DNA from: Cordylochernes scorpioides
Taxonomy: Eukaryota > Arthropoda > Arachnida > Pseudoscorpiones > Chernetidae
Reading direction: 5' to 3'
Length of the DNA: 64,000 nucleotides
Assembly: GCA_030710605.1 (NCBI GenBank)
Contig: CP092884.1
Location: 21,247,483 to 21,311,482, forward strand
The position numbers and the translations under genes are program-made. Numbering within the stretch: position 1 is the stretch's first letter; each line of letters starts with the position of its first letter. Below are positions 33,126 to 44,227 of this stretch, one piece after another. Under the pieces are notes generated by a model. The model did not search any database, was not told the origin of the DNA, and saw nothing but the letters and a program-made list of their open reading frames with translations.

Positions 33126-33163
33126 TTGTATTAGCAAGGTTTTAGGGAGAGTCCTTGACCTTA

Positions 33164-33950
33164 GGCCCAATCTGAAACTAAGCCTCTCATTGGTCATGAT
33201 GTCACGGTGATGCACGATGTAAACAAAGGCTATGATTGGTTCATTGTTTTTTTTTTTTTTTTCAAACAAGATTTAATTAATATTTTTTAAATACCTGTGA
33301 TTAATTTATATTGACACTATATTTATAAAGGACCTTTTATTTTTATTATTTTACATTAGCAATTTTTTTATTGTGTTTTAGCGCTAACGTAAACAAAGAA
33401 ATACAGGCGTAATACATTCCAACGGTGCCAGATATTTGAATTTATAAATAGGCATATACAAAAATATAAAAATAAAAATTACAAAATTAATTTTAATATT
33501 TTAATATAAATTACACTAACCTAACCTAAACCTAAACTAGCCTAACCTAACCCAACCTAAACGAACCTAAAACTAACCCAACCTAAACGAACCTGAACCT
33601 AACCTAACCTAACCTAAATTAAATATGAAATTTTAATATTAATTAATAATTAATTTTATAATAATTTAAAATATCTGACACCATTGCTTTCAAGGTATTA
33701 ACATCGTGTGTATTTATAACACACACGTGTTTACACGCTAAATTATTTTCAAAAAATTTCTAATTTAAAATAAAAGGCCATGTAGACAAAAAATATATAG
33801 TGAAAATATAAATTAATCACAGGTATTTAAAATATTAATAATTAAATCTTGTTTAAAAAAAAACAAACAATGAACCAATCATAGCCTTTGTTTACATCGC
33901 ACGTCACCGTGACGTCAAGACCAATGAGAGGCTTAGTTTCAGATTGGGCC
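33164..33950. mobile_element. Fold-back element with a CCTAA-rich centre
   Basis: Arms start GGCCCAATCTGAAACTAAGC (about 33164) and end GCTTAGTTTCAGATTGGGCC (33950). Pairing runs about 300 bp inward (CTCATTGGTC, TGTAAACAAAGGCTATGATT, ATACCTGTGATTAATTTATA, GCGCTAACGTAAACA versus their complements). The pogo-like TTTTGGTTTTACTG lies outside the right end (about 33973-33986). Confidence 0.8.
33515..33622. repeat. Degenerate CCTAA (TTAGG-like) array
   Basis: Roughly 20 CCTAA/CCTAAA/CCCAA/CGAA units at the apex of the fold-back element. TTAGG is the ancestral arthropod telomere repeat; this short, impure array is internal. Confidence 0.7.
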
Positions 33951-34188
33951 AAATGTCGCGGACTCACCCAGGTTTTGGTTTTACTGTATTCTTTTTCACT
34001 TTTACTAATCTAAATTTCTGTCAATACTACTAAATATTTTTCTTTAAGAAAAGGAACGACTTGTTCTCGATTGCTTGGATTTAATTTTATGCCAAGCTTT
34101 TTCTTTCTTCTTTCTCCCTATTTGATAACATTGCTGAATTTTGTCCCTATTCCTAAGGTAATAAGACCAAATCCAAATAAATAAATAG

Positions 34189-34233
34189 TGTGCGACGTTT
34201 CAGTAACAGCGTTGTTACCATCTTCAGACAAAA
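34189..34233 (-). ncRNA. Hammerhead-like ribozyme core (family 1)
   Basis: Minus strand: CTGAAGA (fits CUGANGA), a 7-bp stem GGTAACA/TGTTACT closed by ACGC, then GAAACGTC. These are the conserved hammerhead core strings in the right order, with a GUC cleavage triplet directly after GAAAC. Stem III is essentially absent, and only weak stem I pairing (TTTGT with GCACA) can be drawn, so a single unit may need to dimerise. It lies in a ~150-bp repeat (34145-34300) flanked by GGTAATAAGACCAAATCC and ATCCAAATTGTGCCTTATC. Confidence 0.5.
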
Positions 34234-34364
34234 GTGCTAAATGTTTATAATCTATAATCCAAATTGTGCCTTATCAATGTTACTATTCCTGTATATACCC
34301 TCTTCTACTCAGGGAATCTGTATAAGACTAAAAGGTCTTAATAAAGCTTTTGTCATTGTTGTTT

Positions 34365-34650
34365 GGGGGTCGGTGGAAGGCTGGTTAAACCGTTTGGTTT
34401 TCGACCACTACGACCCGGGTTCGATTCCCGCATTGGACACTTTTTTCTGTTTAAAAAAAAAATGCTCCAATGGCCCCCGATTCTTGCAAAAGTCCAACCC
34501 CACCAGCGAGTGCAAGTAACCAAACGGGGCTCTGGCACATTTTTAAGTGCAAAGTCGAACTGCTTTTCACATGTGTAGACATGTGGTGCGCTTACAGTAA
34601 AAGCAGTCGCTAACTACCCACCATGATTATCATGGCTTTGAGATAAGAAA
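34365..34650 (+). repeat. tRNA-derived SINE, copy 2
   Basis: Starts GGGGTCGGTGGAAGGCTGG. B box GGGTTCGATTCCCGC at about 34418-34432. The body has CTCCAATGGCCCCCGATTCT and GTAGACATGTGGTGCGCTTA, ending near CATGATTATCATGGC. A truncated tail replaces the usual CCACGTGTACTAGGGATAAG end. Confidence 0.88.
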
Positions 34651-34873
34651 GAAGAAGATATTATAGCTTTCTGTTGGAAGATATTGGGTATTGTCACATG
34701 TCGCATCTGACATGAATCCATCCAATGGCATTTGCCCTGCTAACTTTGTGCTCTAAGTGCTCAGGTGTAGAAAAAGAGCAATTATGACTTTGCCAGATCC
34801 CCATGTTGTTAGTTACATTTGCGGGGGGATTTTAGACTCATGAAAGAATTCTTAATATATATTCGAAACTATT

Positions 34874-35090
34874 TTAGACGCATATGATTCTTTTAGAAAT
34901 TAAACAATTTCTACTGCCCTTACTGGAATGGAAAAATTATTGGGAGGGCCTAGCTCATCAGTGGTAAACCCTCCCAGCGATTTTGCCAGTTTGCAGTAAG
35001 GGCAGTAGAAATTGTTTAATTTTTAAAAGAATCATACGCGTCTATAATAGTTTCGAATTTTCATAATAGATGGCATGCTAATGCATCTTA
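34874..35090. mobile_element. MITE with inverted ends (CAGTAAGGGCAGTAGAAATT family)
   Basis: Left ATTCTTTTAGAAATTAAACA ATTTCTACTGCCCTTAC and right GTAAGGGCAGTAGAAATTG TTTAATTTTTAAAAGAAT are inverted. The centre is GGGAGGGCCTAGCTCATCAG. Related to 13430-13640 and to both arms at 52541-53175. Confidence 0.75.
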
Positions 35091-35284
35091 ATATATATAT
35101 TTATTTTTTAAAACTGCCTATTGTGGGATTCCAATCTGAGACTTGATTGTTAAACAAAGTGGTTTAGATAAAGGTTTATTCAAATGCAGATACCACAAGA
35201 TGATGTCAAGAAAAATGTATCGAAGACTCCAAGGATTATGTCATTTAATTTTTATTATGTAATTAATTTAAGAATAGATACAAG

Positions 35285-35400
35285 AAAATAAGACCTAATC
35301 CAAATAATTTTATAGTGTGTGTCGTTTCGGTAACAGCATTGTTACCAAAATGTCACACACTATTAAATTATTTGGATTAGGTCTTATTTTCTTGTATCTA
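35285..35400. repeat. Palindromic pair of family-1 repeat ends
   Basis: AAAATAAGACCTAATCCAAA ... TTTGGATTAGGTCTTATTTT with GTCGTTTCGGTAAC and GTTACCAAAATGTC in the middle. The two arms are head to head and the CTGANGA half is lost at the apex. Confidence 0.7.
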
Positions 35401-35767
35401 CAATCCAAATTGTGCTTTATCATAATTTAAGAAAATGTTAATTTTTAAAAAATCAATGTTGAATATCTCTTGGCTGTTCCATGTATACCACCACCAACAC
35501 TCAGTGCACATGTGTGTTCCAGAAAACACAGAGGAAGTGCCGGAAACTGAGGTAGAGAGACAATTCTTCTATCATGTGATGAGCTTCTGACCATTGTGTT
35601 GTTTCTCCAGGGATCCTCTGCTGCCCAGGAGAGTGGCAGCTCTTCCATGTGTAACTATGGCCCTCTTCTATACCCCACCACCACCTACCTACCAGTCAGA
35701 ATTATGGAGATCTACTCCCTTCCCCCCCTTATTCAACAAGAAGCGGATTTCATTTTCCATTGTATCA

Positions 35768-35932
35768 CAGTAGAACCTCCATAACGGAACACCTCTCTGT
35801 AAAGGAAGACTATTTTCATCACCAAAATTGTTATTTTTACTATTTAGGAACTTTCTAGTAGAAAAACACCTCTTCCTAAAGGACAATTTGAATCTGCAAC
35901 TAGGTGTCTTTTACAGAGAGGTAATTCTACTG
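35768..35932. mobile_element. pogo-type MITE
   Basis: CAGTAGAACCTCC at the left and GTAATTCTACTG at the right, with ACACCTCTCTGTAAAGGA and CTTTTACAGAGAGGT inside. Same family as 29950-30123. Confidence 0.75.
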
Positions 35933-36588
35933 TATTCGGTATTATAGCCAACTTATGTTCTACCTGGGATTTTATATATATTTCCAATTAAGTAGTGTTT
36001 TTTGTTAATCCCACTGATAATTGGAACTTACTTTTGCCTGAAAAATCCCAAAGAGATGATTGTTTAAGATAAATTTTAGTTGAGATAAGAACCATTAGGT
36101 AACAAGGCCAAACAATGGTTGTGGTCAAAGGTAACCATTGTGTTACTGAAACATCACTATGATTAACTTGTTCAAATCTAGCTATAACAAGGTCACTTTT
36201 ACCTATATTCTTGTTAAAATAATTAGTTTTAAAACTTGGGACATTTGGAATTATGCTGTTATAACCAAGCTGCTGTTGTAAAAGAAGCAGTTATAAATGA
36301 GGCAAGATAATAAGATCATATTCAAATAAATTAAATAGTGTGTAGACATCAACTTTCAATTACCATAACTATATTATAAGATTATAATCTCAAAAGGTGC
36401 TTCTTCTATAGAAAAGGTTTATTTTGCTAGCTTTCGAACAACATCGTTCGAAAGGTATTGAAATAATCATTGTTTAATTTAGTTAGAATATTTATGTTTA
36501 TATAAAGGTTTAATATAATTTTTCTATGATTGTGTAAATATTCATTGAATTTATCATCATCACCCTTTTTGTTTACAAAAATGTTATA

Positions 36589-37303
36589 TCCCTATATATA
36601 TAAAAGTCAGTGTATGTATGTATGTATGTGGGTATATATGTCGGCTATACACGTCCACAATACGTAACTAATCTGACTGAAATTTTAACAGTATATAGAG
36701 TAGAATCTGGAAAAACTTATAGTGAAAATTTCAGGTCTCTATCCCGAATATTCTTCGAGTTATTTGCAAATTGCGTTGCAAATTTGCCTTTTCGCTCGCA
36801 AGCAGCCCCTCTAGCGGTGAAGATGGGAGGTAATATCAGCTGACCTAATGTACATGTAAAACGTGTTTTGACAGGACATAGAGAAAAATCTGGAAAATAT
36901 ATTTATTGGATTTTTAGCCAATAAAAAATAAAATTGACAGGTTCTGGGCAAAAATAGTTGTTTTTTTAGTCAAAAAATGATGATGACAATATTGCTGTAT
37001 CATGTTTGATTATCAGATACAAAATTATATCGGGAAAAATTCCAAAAAGCAGAGACCACGGGTGAAACCAGTTCATTTTTTTGTAGGCAGGAATAAAATT
37101 CTAACAGAAAAACATTCATTCGAGCAGAAAACATAAGCCAGATCATCTTTCTATAAAAATATCGCTTCTCAGACACAAAGTTTGGAGCGGGACGTTTCAC
37201 AAGAGTGACATCCACGGCGCCAATTTATAATTTTAACGAATAGTATTTGAATAAAAACATTTAATCGGGTAAAACCCGGGCGTTGCCCGGGTCATTCGGC
37301 TAG
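36589..37303 (+). mobile_element. Non-autonomous Helitron (715 bp)
   Basis: Starts TCCCTATATATATAAAAGTC after A and ends with hairpin CCCGGGCGTTGCCCGGG, then TCATTCGGCTAG followed by T. The interior shares GACGTTTCACAAGAGTGACA and GGCGCCAATTTATAAT with the copies at 30492 and 46075. The 77-codon frame at 36610-36843 has no recognisable helicase or Rep motif. Confidence 0.72.
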
Positions 37304-37647
37304 TATATATATAAAAATCAATGTTTGTTTGTATGTCCGGTATACAAATTCGCAGTAGTTCACTAATTCAAACCAAAATTTCCATACATAGGTAAAAAAA
37401 TACGGGGAAGACGATAGGCTGTTTTAAAAAATATATATAAATCAATTATTAGAACTATATATTCAAATTATTCTACTTAGCTCACGAACAGCGTCCTCTA
37501 TCAAAGATTAGATTAAATTATGCAGATGCAAACAAATAGATAATGCTAATAACAAACAATTATAAAAAAATCTTATCTAAATATATATCACTCGGGTAGA
37601 TATGCACACGGGTCAATCCCGGGGCGAAGCCCGGGTCACCCGTCTAG
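37304..37647 (+). mobile_element. Second Helitron, abutting the first
   Basis: Begins TATATATATAAAAATCAATG right after the CTAG of the preceding copy and ends CCCGGGGCGAAGCCCGGG, TCACCCGTCTAG, then T. Its own TC start is not visible, suggesting that one Helitron inserted at or next to the end of the other. Confidence 0.65.
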
Positions 37648-37799
37648 TGAAAAATAAAGTAATGTAATTGAGAGCGAAATGGTTGCCCTCATGTTTACTG
37701 ATCCGATGTTTTAATAATCTAAGGTTTATGTTGTAAGAAAATTATACATTGAGAAGAATTATACAATCATGTTCTATAGAAGAAGCACCTTTTGAGTTT

Positions 37800-38800
37800 A
37801 TAATCTTACAATAAAATTAAATAATGTGTGACGTTTCGATAACAGTGTTGTTAGCATCATCAATTTGATGTCAACAACTTTGTTATTGAAACGTCAAGAT
37901 GATGCAAACAACGCTGTTACCGAAATGTCGCACACTATTTATTTATTAGGATTTGGTCTTATTACCTTGTGCTTCTAATCTATAATCCAAATTGTGCTTT
38001 ATCAGGTATAATGAGATTCTATTGGGTTTAGTCGTGTTACCTTGTACAGTAGAACCTCCCTGACATCTAGTTGCAGAGTCAAAGTGTCTTTTCAAGAGAG
38101 GGCTCCTCTTACAGGAGAGTTTCTTTTTTTTCATATGCTAAAACTAAAAAAAATCTTTATGGGCATATTATTTTAATATATTATTATTATAGCAAACTAT
38201 ATATATCCTTATTTAACACTTAGCAAATGAAGAAAAAGGCACTCCTTATCATGTGACTAAAAGTTGCCGATGGCCTGTGCCATCTATCAGAATAAATATC
38301 AACTAATCGTCGATTTTTAAGCTGCTGTTGTAAAAGAAGCAGTTATAAATAAGGCAAGGTAATAAGAACAAATCCAAATAAATAGATAGTGTGTGGCATT
38401 TCTGTAACAGTGTTGTTACCATCATCAAGATGATGCAAACAACGCTGTTACAGAAATGTCACACACTATCTATTTATTTGGATTTGGTCTTATTACCATG
38501 TGCTTCTAATCTATAATCCAAATTGTGCTTTATCAGTCATAATGAGATTCTATTGAGTTTAGTCCTGTTACCTTGTACAGTACAACCTCCCTGACACCTA
38601 GTTGCAAAATCAATGTGTCCTTTCAAGAGAGGGCTCCTCTTACAGGAAAGTTGCTATTTTTTCATATGTTAAACACAAGGTAATAAGGCCAATCCAAATA
38701 AATAAATAGTGTGTGACGTTTCGGTAACAGCGTTGTTACCATATTCAGACAAAAGTACTTGTGTTTATAATCTATAATTCAAATTGTTCCATATCTTTTT
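37800..38800. repeat. Cluster of family-1 repeat units, several head to head
   Basis: Units at about 37815-38000, 38340-38540 and 38670-38795 share ATAGTGTGTGACGTTTCGGTAA, the GTAACAGCGTTGTTAC stem and the TCCAAATTGTGCTTTATC end. The first two are inverted pairs separated by CATCATC.GATGATG, with both hammerhead-like cores damaged (AAGATGATG instead of CTGATGA). The third (38708-38747, minus) reads CTGAATA...GAAACGTC. A pogo MITE fragment lies at 38045-38130 and a related one near 38578. Confidence 0.65.
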
Positions 38801-39128
38801 CATATGTTAAAACAAAAAAAAAAATCTTTATGAGCATATTATTTATATTTATTATTATAGCATACTATATATATCCTTATTTAACACATAGTAAATGAAG
38901 AAAAAGGCAAAGCCAGGCCAGCTGAACCCAGGTTTTATATAGCAAGCTTGTAACTGCTTCCATTCCTCCTTTTTACCCGGGATTGAAATGGCAGAGTTTG
39001 TCATCTTTGCATCAGCTTCGTGTGCTACTCTCATCACTTAAATTAAATGGAGTTTTAAGTATTTAAAATAATAGAAATTTCAATTTCTGAAAATTTTTTT
39101 CCATCTATGCCTTTTTAATGTTATTTAT

Positions 39129-39442
39129 GGGGGGTCAGTGGAAGGATGGTCTAAACCGTTGGTTTTCGACCACTACGACCCGGTTTCGATTCACGCATTG
39201 GGCACTTTTTTATGATTTAAAAAAAATGCACCAATGGCCCCGTTTCTTGCAAAAAGTCCAACCTCACCAGCGAGTGCAAGTAACCAAAGGGGGCTCTGGC
39301 AAAATTGTAAGTGCAAAGTCGAAACTGCTTTTCACGTGTGTAGACATGTGGTGCACTTACTGTAAAAGCAGTCGCCTACTTCTACCCACCATGATTATCA
39401 TGGCCTGTACCATATGTACTAGTGATAAGCAAAAAAAAAAAG
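39129..39442 (+). repeat. tRNA-derived SINE, copy 3
   Basis: Full-length copy with decayed B box (CGGTTTCGATTCACGC) and the tail ACTAGTGATAAGC followed by an A run. Confidence 0.85.
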
Positions 39443-39680
39443 AAAAAGGCATCTCCTTATCATGTGACTAAAGGTTGCTGATGGCTTGCACTATCTGTCA
39501 GAATAAATATCAACTAATCGTTGATTTTTAATTATTCCAGAATTGACCAAATATTTTCTTGATCAATTAAGAATGTGTATTTGGCCAATATTGGAGTAAT
39601 TAAAAATCAATGATTAGTTGATATTTATTCCAACAGATGGCGAAAGCCATCTGCAACTTCTAGTTGCACAATCATCAGAT
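39443..39680. repeat. Fold-back of the AAATATCAACTAATCGTTGA family
   Basis: GGCTTGCACTATCTGTCAGAATAAATATC ... GATTTTTAATTATTCCAG (39485-39540, split phrases) is mirrored by GAGTAATTAAAAATCAATG ... GATATTTATTCCAACAGATGG at 39594-39640. Relatives: 38250, 49535-50150, 59935. Confidence 0.65.
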
Positions 39681-40110
39681 GTCTTTTTATTAATTTAGCC
39701 ACCAGTACCCAGTAAAATTTCATTTTTGTAGTATTTTTTCCCAATTTTCGAACTTCTGGCCTGAAATACTCATTTCATGATTTTTCAGGAATCCTTCAAA
39801 GATGCCTCTGTCAAAAACTTTGTAAAACACTTTCTACCCTGAGGTCTAATGGTATCGAAAGTGCCATTTCATACTTGGGGATTTACGATGACAGCATCTG
39901 ACTAAGTAAAATGTCAAGAAAATTCATTGTTTACTCACTCTCTGAAGCATTGCTTCCACTTCCTGCTGTTGGTGGCATTCTGAATGATCTTGTTCTCTTT
40001 TTTTTTTTTAAATCAAGTTTTATCACATGTGTTTGTGTGCTCTTTCTAAATTGTACACTTTATTTTATTGTAGTATGGGTATTATGTAGTGTATAGTATA
40101 ATTTAATATA

Positions 40111-40264
40111 CAGTAGAACCTTGTTTATAACAGCCTCTTGTATAGCCACAACTTGGTTTTAACATTGTACTTCTAAAAGTTCCAAGTATTTGTGTTTTCA
40201 CCATGGTTTATAACACCCTAAAATGTTGGCCCCAAGTGATGGGACTTACAGTGAGGTTTGACTG
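40111..40264. mobile_element. pogo-type MITE (TATAACAGCC subfamily)
   Basis: CAGTAGAACCTTGTTTATAA at the left and TTACAGTGAGGTTTGACTG at the right. The same subfamily appears in SIRT2 introns at 49368 and 54290-54390. Confidence 0.65.
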
Positions 40265-40394
40265 TTATGTTATATAATAATTGAAATAATAAGGTACAAT
40301 TTATAGATTAGAAACATAAGGTAACAAGACCACATCCAAATAGCTAAATTATATATTACATTTCGATTACAGCCTTGTTGCCAAAACACCAATT

Positions 40395-40600
40395 ACAGTT
40401 CAACTACAAGATAATAAGACCAAATCCAAATAAAATAATAGTGTGTGACGTTTTGGTAACAGCATTTTTTTTTACCATCATCAGACAAAGACCTTTGTCT
40501 GATGATGGTAAAAAAAATGCTGTTACCGAAACGTCGCACACTATTAATTTATTTGGATTTGGTCTTATTATCTAGTAGTTCTAATCTATAATCCAAAAAT
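40395..40600. repeat. Head-to-head pair of family-1 units forming a long hairpin
   Basis: Left AATAAGACCAAATCCAAATA ... GTGTGTGACGTTTTGGTAAC and right GTTACCGAAACGTCGCACAC ... TTTGGATTTGGTCTTATT are reverse complements. They meet at CAGACAAAGACCTTTGTCTG. Confidence 0.85.
40499..40535 (+). ncRNA. Hammerhead-like ribozyme core (family 1, best copy)
   Basis: CTGATGA (40499-40505), then stem-loop TGGTAA...TTACC, then GAAA (40528-40531) and CGTC. All invariant core bases of a hammerhead are present. The stem II loop has a longer A run. The opposite strand at 40447-40484 carries the partner with AAAA instead of GAAA. Stem III is not evident, as for other family-1 copies. Confidence 0.5.
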
Positions 40601-40702
40601 AAATTTTACGATTTGGAGATGGTGTTGCTACCTTGTATTTCTAATGAATAAAAATATAGCAGAAACACTCACATGTGAGTCCATAGTCCCAAAATTATGC
40701 TA

Positions 40703-40877
40703 CAGTAGAACCTCCCTGTAAAGGCCACCTAATTACAGAGCCAAAGTGTCCTTTAGGGAGAGGTATCCTTTTACCGGAGAGTTGCTAAATTGTAAAAATA
40801 GTAATTTTGCAAATAAAAACTGTCCTTTGTGGAGAGGTGTCTGCTAACCTGATGTCTGCTAAAGGGAGGTTCTACTG
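40703..40877. mobile_element. pogo-type MITE, intact with TA target duplication
   Basis: CAGTAGAACCTCCCTGTAAA to GGGAGGTTCTACTG, flanked on both sides by TA. Internal AGAGGTATCC/GAGAGGTGTC phrases are shared with the family. Confidence 0.85.
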
Positions 40878-41838
40878 TATCTATTTTTCTTGGTCTTTCA
40901 ATTGAAGTCTGGGTTAGGTCAGGGCAACTTCATTGAAGTGGCTGTTCATAGAGAGGGATTCCTCTTGGAAGGTTTTCTTCTTCTTTCTTATCTCCACTCA
41001 ATCATATTAGGGTATCAAGATTGTAAAGACAACCATCATGACTGGGTGAAGTAGAATGTGTCTACCTTTGTCATTAAAGCACTACTCAATGGCAGGCCGA
41101 CTTAGCTCCAAAAGAAATGGCCGCCTCTGACATGAGGAACAGACGCCATGTGCAGCCACTCCTAACATGGAGTACAAACACTGCTCATCCTGTATCCCTG
41201 GATTAGGAGCCCTTACAGGGTACTATTAGCCAGGCCAGCTGGGCCCAGGTTTTTTAGTGAACTTGTTACTGCTCCCCCTCCTCCTTTTTCATCCGGGCTT
41301 GGGACCGGCAAAGGCGGGGTTTAGAAGGTTTTAAAGTATCTGAATTCCTCTAGAGTTTGTTATGAAGCACTTGTTAGGCCATAATGGGGTGTGAAAAGTA
41401 AATTCTAAATTTGCCCCAGCCTGGTTGAGAGAGGCTGGTGTATGTGAAATATTGGTGTAACCTCTCCCTGGTGTCCAGGAAACTGGTAAATTTGCACCTC
41501 ACTCTCAGAGATGATGATGGTGGGCTCAAAGTTCTGTTGTTCTCTCTTGAAGAACTTCCCCAAATGTAAATGTTTCCTCTATATATGATGTCTTCCACTC
41601 ATCGCATGAGATGGTAGATTGCAACTTCTATTGGCTAATGCTCTGTGAAATTAAAATATAGTTTACAATCTTGGCCTAAAACCAGAATGTTAAGTGTAAA
41701 AGGACCAAAATATGCCATTTTTCAAAAATACCAGAGCTTGTTTACATCTCATGTTTAGGTTGTACCTCATGTTAAAAATAATTGAACAATCAAGTTTTTT
41801 TCAGCTTTTATACATATATATATATTAGATAATAAAAA

Positions 41839-42150
41839 GGGGGGTCGGTGGAAGGCTGGTTAAACCGTTTGGTTTTGACCACTACGACCCGGGTTCGATT
41901 CCCGCATTGGGCACTTTTTTCTGTTAAAAAAAAAAAATGCTCCAATGGCCCCCGATTCTTGCAAAAGTCCAACCCTACCAGCGAGTGCAAGTAACCAAAC
42001 GGGGCTCTGGCACATTTGTAAGTGCAAAGTCGAACTGCTTTTCACATGTGTAGACATGTGGTGCACTTACAGTAAAAAGCAGTCGCTAACTACCCACCAT
42101 GAATATCATGGCCTGTACCACGTGTACTAGGGATAAGCAAAAAAAAAAAG
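41839..42150 (+). repeat. tRNA-derived SINE, copy 4 (full length)
   Basis: Best preserved copy. Head GGGGTCGGTGGAAGGCTGG, B box GGGTTCGATTCCCGC (about 41891-41905), body with the palindrome CACATGTGTAGACATGTG, tail CGTGTACTAGGGATAAGC plus A run. Confidence 0.9.
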
Positions 42151-42361
42151 ATAATAAAAAGGCATATATTGGATTTAATAAAATATTTATTTTGCCAATA
42201 TTTCGGCTGGCTGAACGCCAACCTTTATCGAGGCATTACATTTTTGTATACACAAACTCAGCGCCGCATAGTGTTATAATATCACAGTTGAAATCAATTA
42301 AAATACAGAGTAGGTGGGAGAATATAATATATATATATATATTGGATTCACCCTATATATA

Positions 42362-43597
42362 CAGTAAAACCCCGCTAAGACGAACCATGGATATAACGAA
42401 CCTTCCCTTATAACGAACCCATCGAAAATCCCAATTCCATTCCATTAAAATTACCATCGTTATAACGAACTTTTCACTTTTCAAACTAGCGAACTATCGC
42501 TATAACGAACCCAATTTTGGTCCCAAAATATTAAATTCTATCAAAAATACCATGCTTATAACGAACTTCTAATTTTAATTCCAAAATTATAATTTTCAAA
42601 ACTAATTAAAATTTTGTGTGAGCTCTAGCTCACAGATCGCAATTAAAAACAAAGAATTTAGCGACATTGGGTGTTTTTATTTACGTTCTATTTTTATACT
42701 GCGCCCTTTTATAAATTTTTCATGCCTTATTGAAAACTAAATTTCTTAACTCTACATTAGGAAAATTCCTTAAAACATGATTTAAATTATTAAAACCAGT
42801 TTTAAAAGATAATGGAAGTGCCAAAGAAAAAGTCGCTCGTACCAAGATATCACTTGAAAAGAAATTAACCATCATAAAAGCTATTGAGAGTGGTACATCG
42901 CAAGCGGAACTTCGGAAGAAAATGAAAATGAGCAAAAGTAGCATTTCTACGATATGGGGCAAAAAAGAAGACTATAAAAAAAAAATGCTACAAAGAGGAA
43001 TCAATCCCAACTATTGCCGCTATCGTCAGTGTCATTATCCACTTTTAGAAGCCTTGTATACGTGGTTAGTACAAGCTAGGCTTCATTTAAAAAAATTAAT
43101 ATTTCTTTGCTAGATATGAAACCAAATTTTTGAGGAATATGTTAAAGCAGAAAAAAATAAGACTTCTTCAAGTAAGCCTTTGTATCCTATATTGTAATAT
43201 AATATTTATTTATATAAAATATATTGTTATACCTTTTAAAATATTATTAATAATGTTTTTATTTAATTTTTATATATAAGGTATACTTTTCTTGGATTTT
43301 TTTGACATATGGGGGGCAGGTTGCATTTATACTAATTAAATTATCAGAGGAACTGATCAAAAAGGCAATATTTTCACATGATTTTGTTTTTATTTTAATA
43401 TATAGAAATAGGTTAATTTAGGGGGGAAAAAAGCAGCCAATATTAAGAGGTAGCCTTTTTTTTTTTTTTTTTGCGCATGCCCTTTAATTATATCCTCAAA
43501 AAAAATTTAAATACCCAAACCGTGGCTATAGTGAACCGTGGCTATAGTGAACCAAAAGTCCCGTCCCAATGGGGTTCACTATAGAGGGGTTTTACTG
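42362..43597 (+). mobile_element. pogo/Tigger-like DNA transposon, internally deleted
   Basis: Ends CAGTAAAACCCCGCTAAGAC and CTATAGAGGGGTTTTACTG, each next to TA. Repeated ATAACGAACC motifs lie inside the left end. Carries only the DNA-binding part of the transposase. Length is 1.24 kb. Confidence 0.8.
42800..43113 (+). pseudogene. pogo-type transposase, N-terminal DNA-binding fragment
   Basis: The translation SLEKKLTIIKAIESGTSQAE ... MSKSSISTIWGKKEDY (42850-42980) is the CENP-B/pogo-type helix-turn-helix (psq). After a gap and loss of sequence, PLLEALYTWLVQAR (about 43040-43080) matches the second DNA-binding helix region. The DDE catalytic domain is missing. Not functional as a transposase. 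Confidence 0.75.
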
Positions 43598-43728
43598 TAT
43601 TTATGTTAAAAAAAATAAAAAAAAATATATATATAATAATTTTTATTATTATATATATATAAACACACATTTTTCAGGAAGCCTCTGGGACCAAAACATT
43701 TGGTTGTAGAGGTACAGCCTGCACCATG

Positions 43729-43756
43729 CTGATGAGGGCCAACAGCCCGAAATGTC
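43729..43756 (+). ncRNA. Hammerhead-like ribozyme core (family 2)
   Basis: CTGATGA, stem II GGGC/GCCC with loop CAACA, GAAA, then TGTC. All strict core bases are present. It sits in a repeat with GTTGTAGAGGTACAGCCTGC upstream that recurs, more decayed, at 45540 (plus), 49686-49715 (minus; CTGACGA, GAAACGC), 50018-50043 (plus) and about 60037-60060 (minus). Stem III is again short or missing and position 1.1/2.1 does not pair, so activity is uncertain. Confidence 0.45.
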
Positions 43757-44227
43757 ATAAATTGGATAATCGCCTGGAGCAGTAAATTATTAAAAGTATA
43801 AAATCGTAAGGCAAAGCCTTTTTTTGTAAGGTTTTTATTTGACCTAGCTTTCAAGCATTTCTACCCTTCCACAGGAGTAAAAACGAGAACGTTTAAGAAT
43901 ATTACAAGAAACTCTTTGCCTCACGATTTTGTACTTTTTATAATAGAAATGTCACTTATTTGAGCTCTTGTTATAGTACCAAGCACTTGTTATTTATAAT
44001 CCAAATTACATCCTATCACTGATTGATTTAACAGATCACTAATTAGCTTTCTCCTTTCTTATCTCCACCCAACACAATCATATCAAACTAATTATGGATA
44101 TTTTCAATAGGATAATAGCACAAGGAAATAAGACCAATGTATGTAGATACAGAAAGTAGTTTACTAACCTTGTAATTGCTTTTAAAGTTGAGCTGCTTGA
44201 GGTGAGGCTGACCCCTGTCTGCTGCAG

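Noticed and set aside
34400-34440. tRNA gene in the SINE head
   Set aside because: B box is present, but the acceptor and anticodon stems do not pair well and the sequence is shared by four dispersed copies, so it is a SINE promoter.
36610-36843. 77-codon frame inside the Helitron as a Rep/helicase remnant
   Set aside because: No Rep (HUH) or helicase motif is visible.
41100-41190. ATGGCCGCC start as the missing first exon of SIRT2
   Set aside because: No GT donor in the correct phase and no SIRT2-like N-terminal sequence follows; the frame ends at a stop shortly after.
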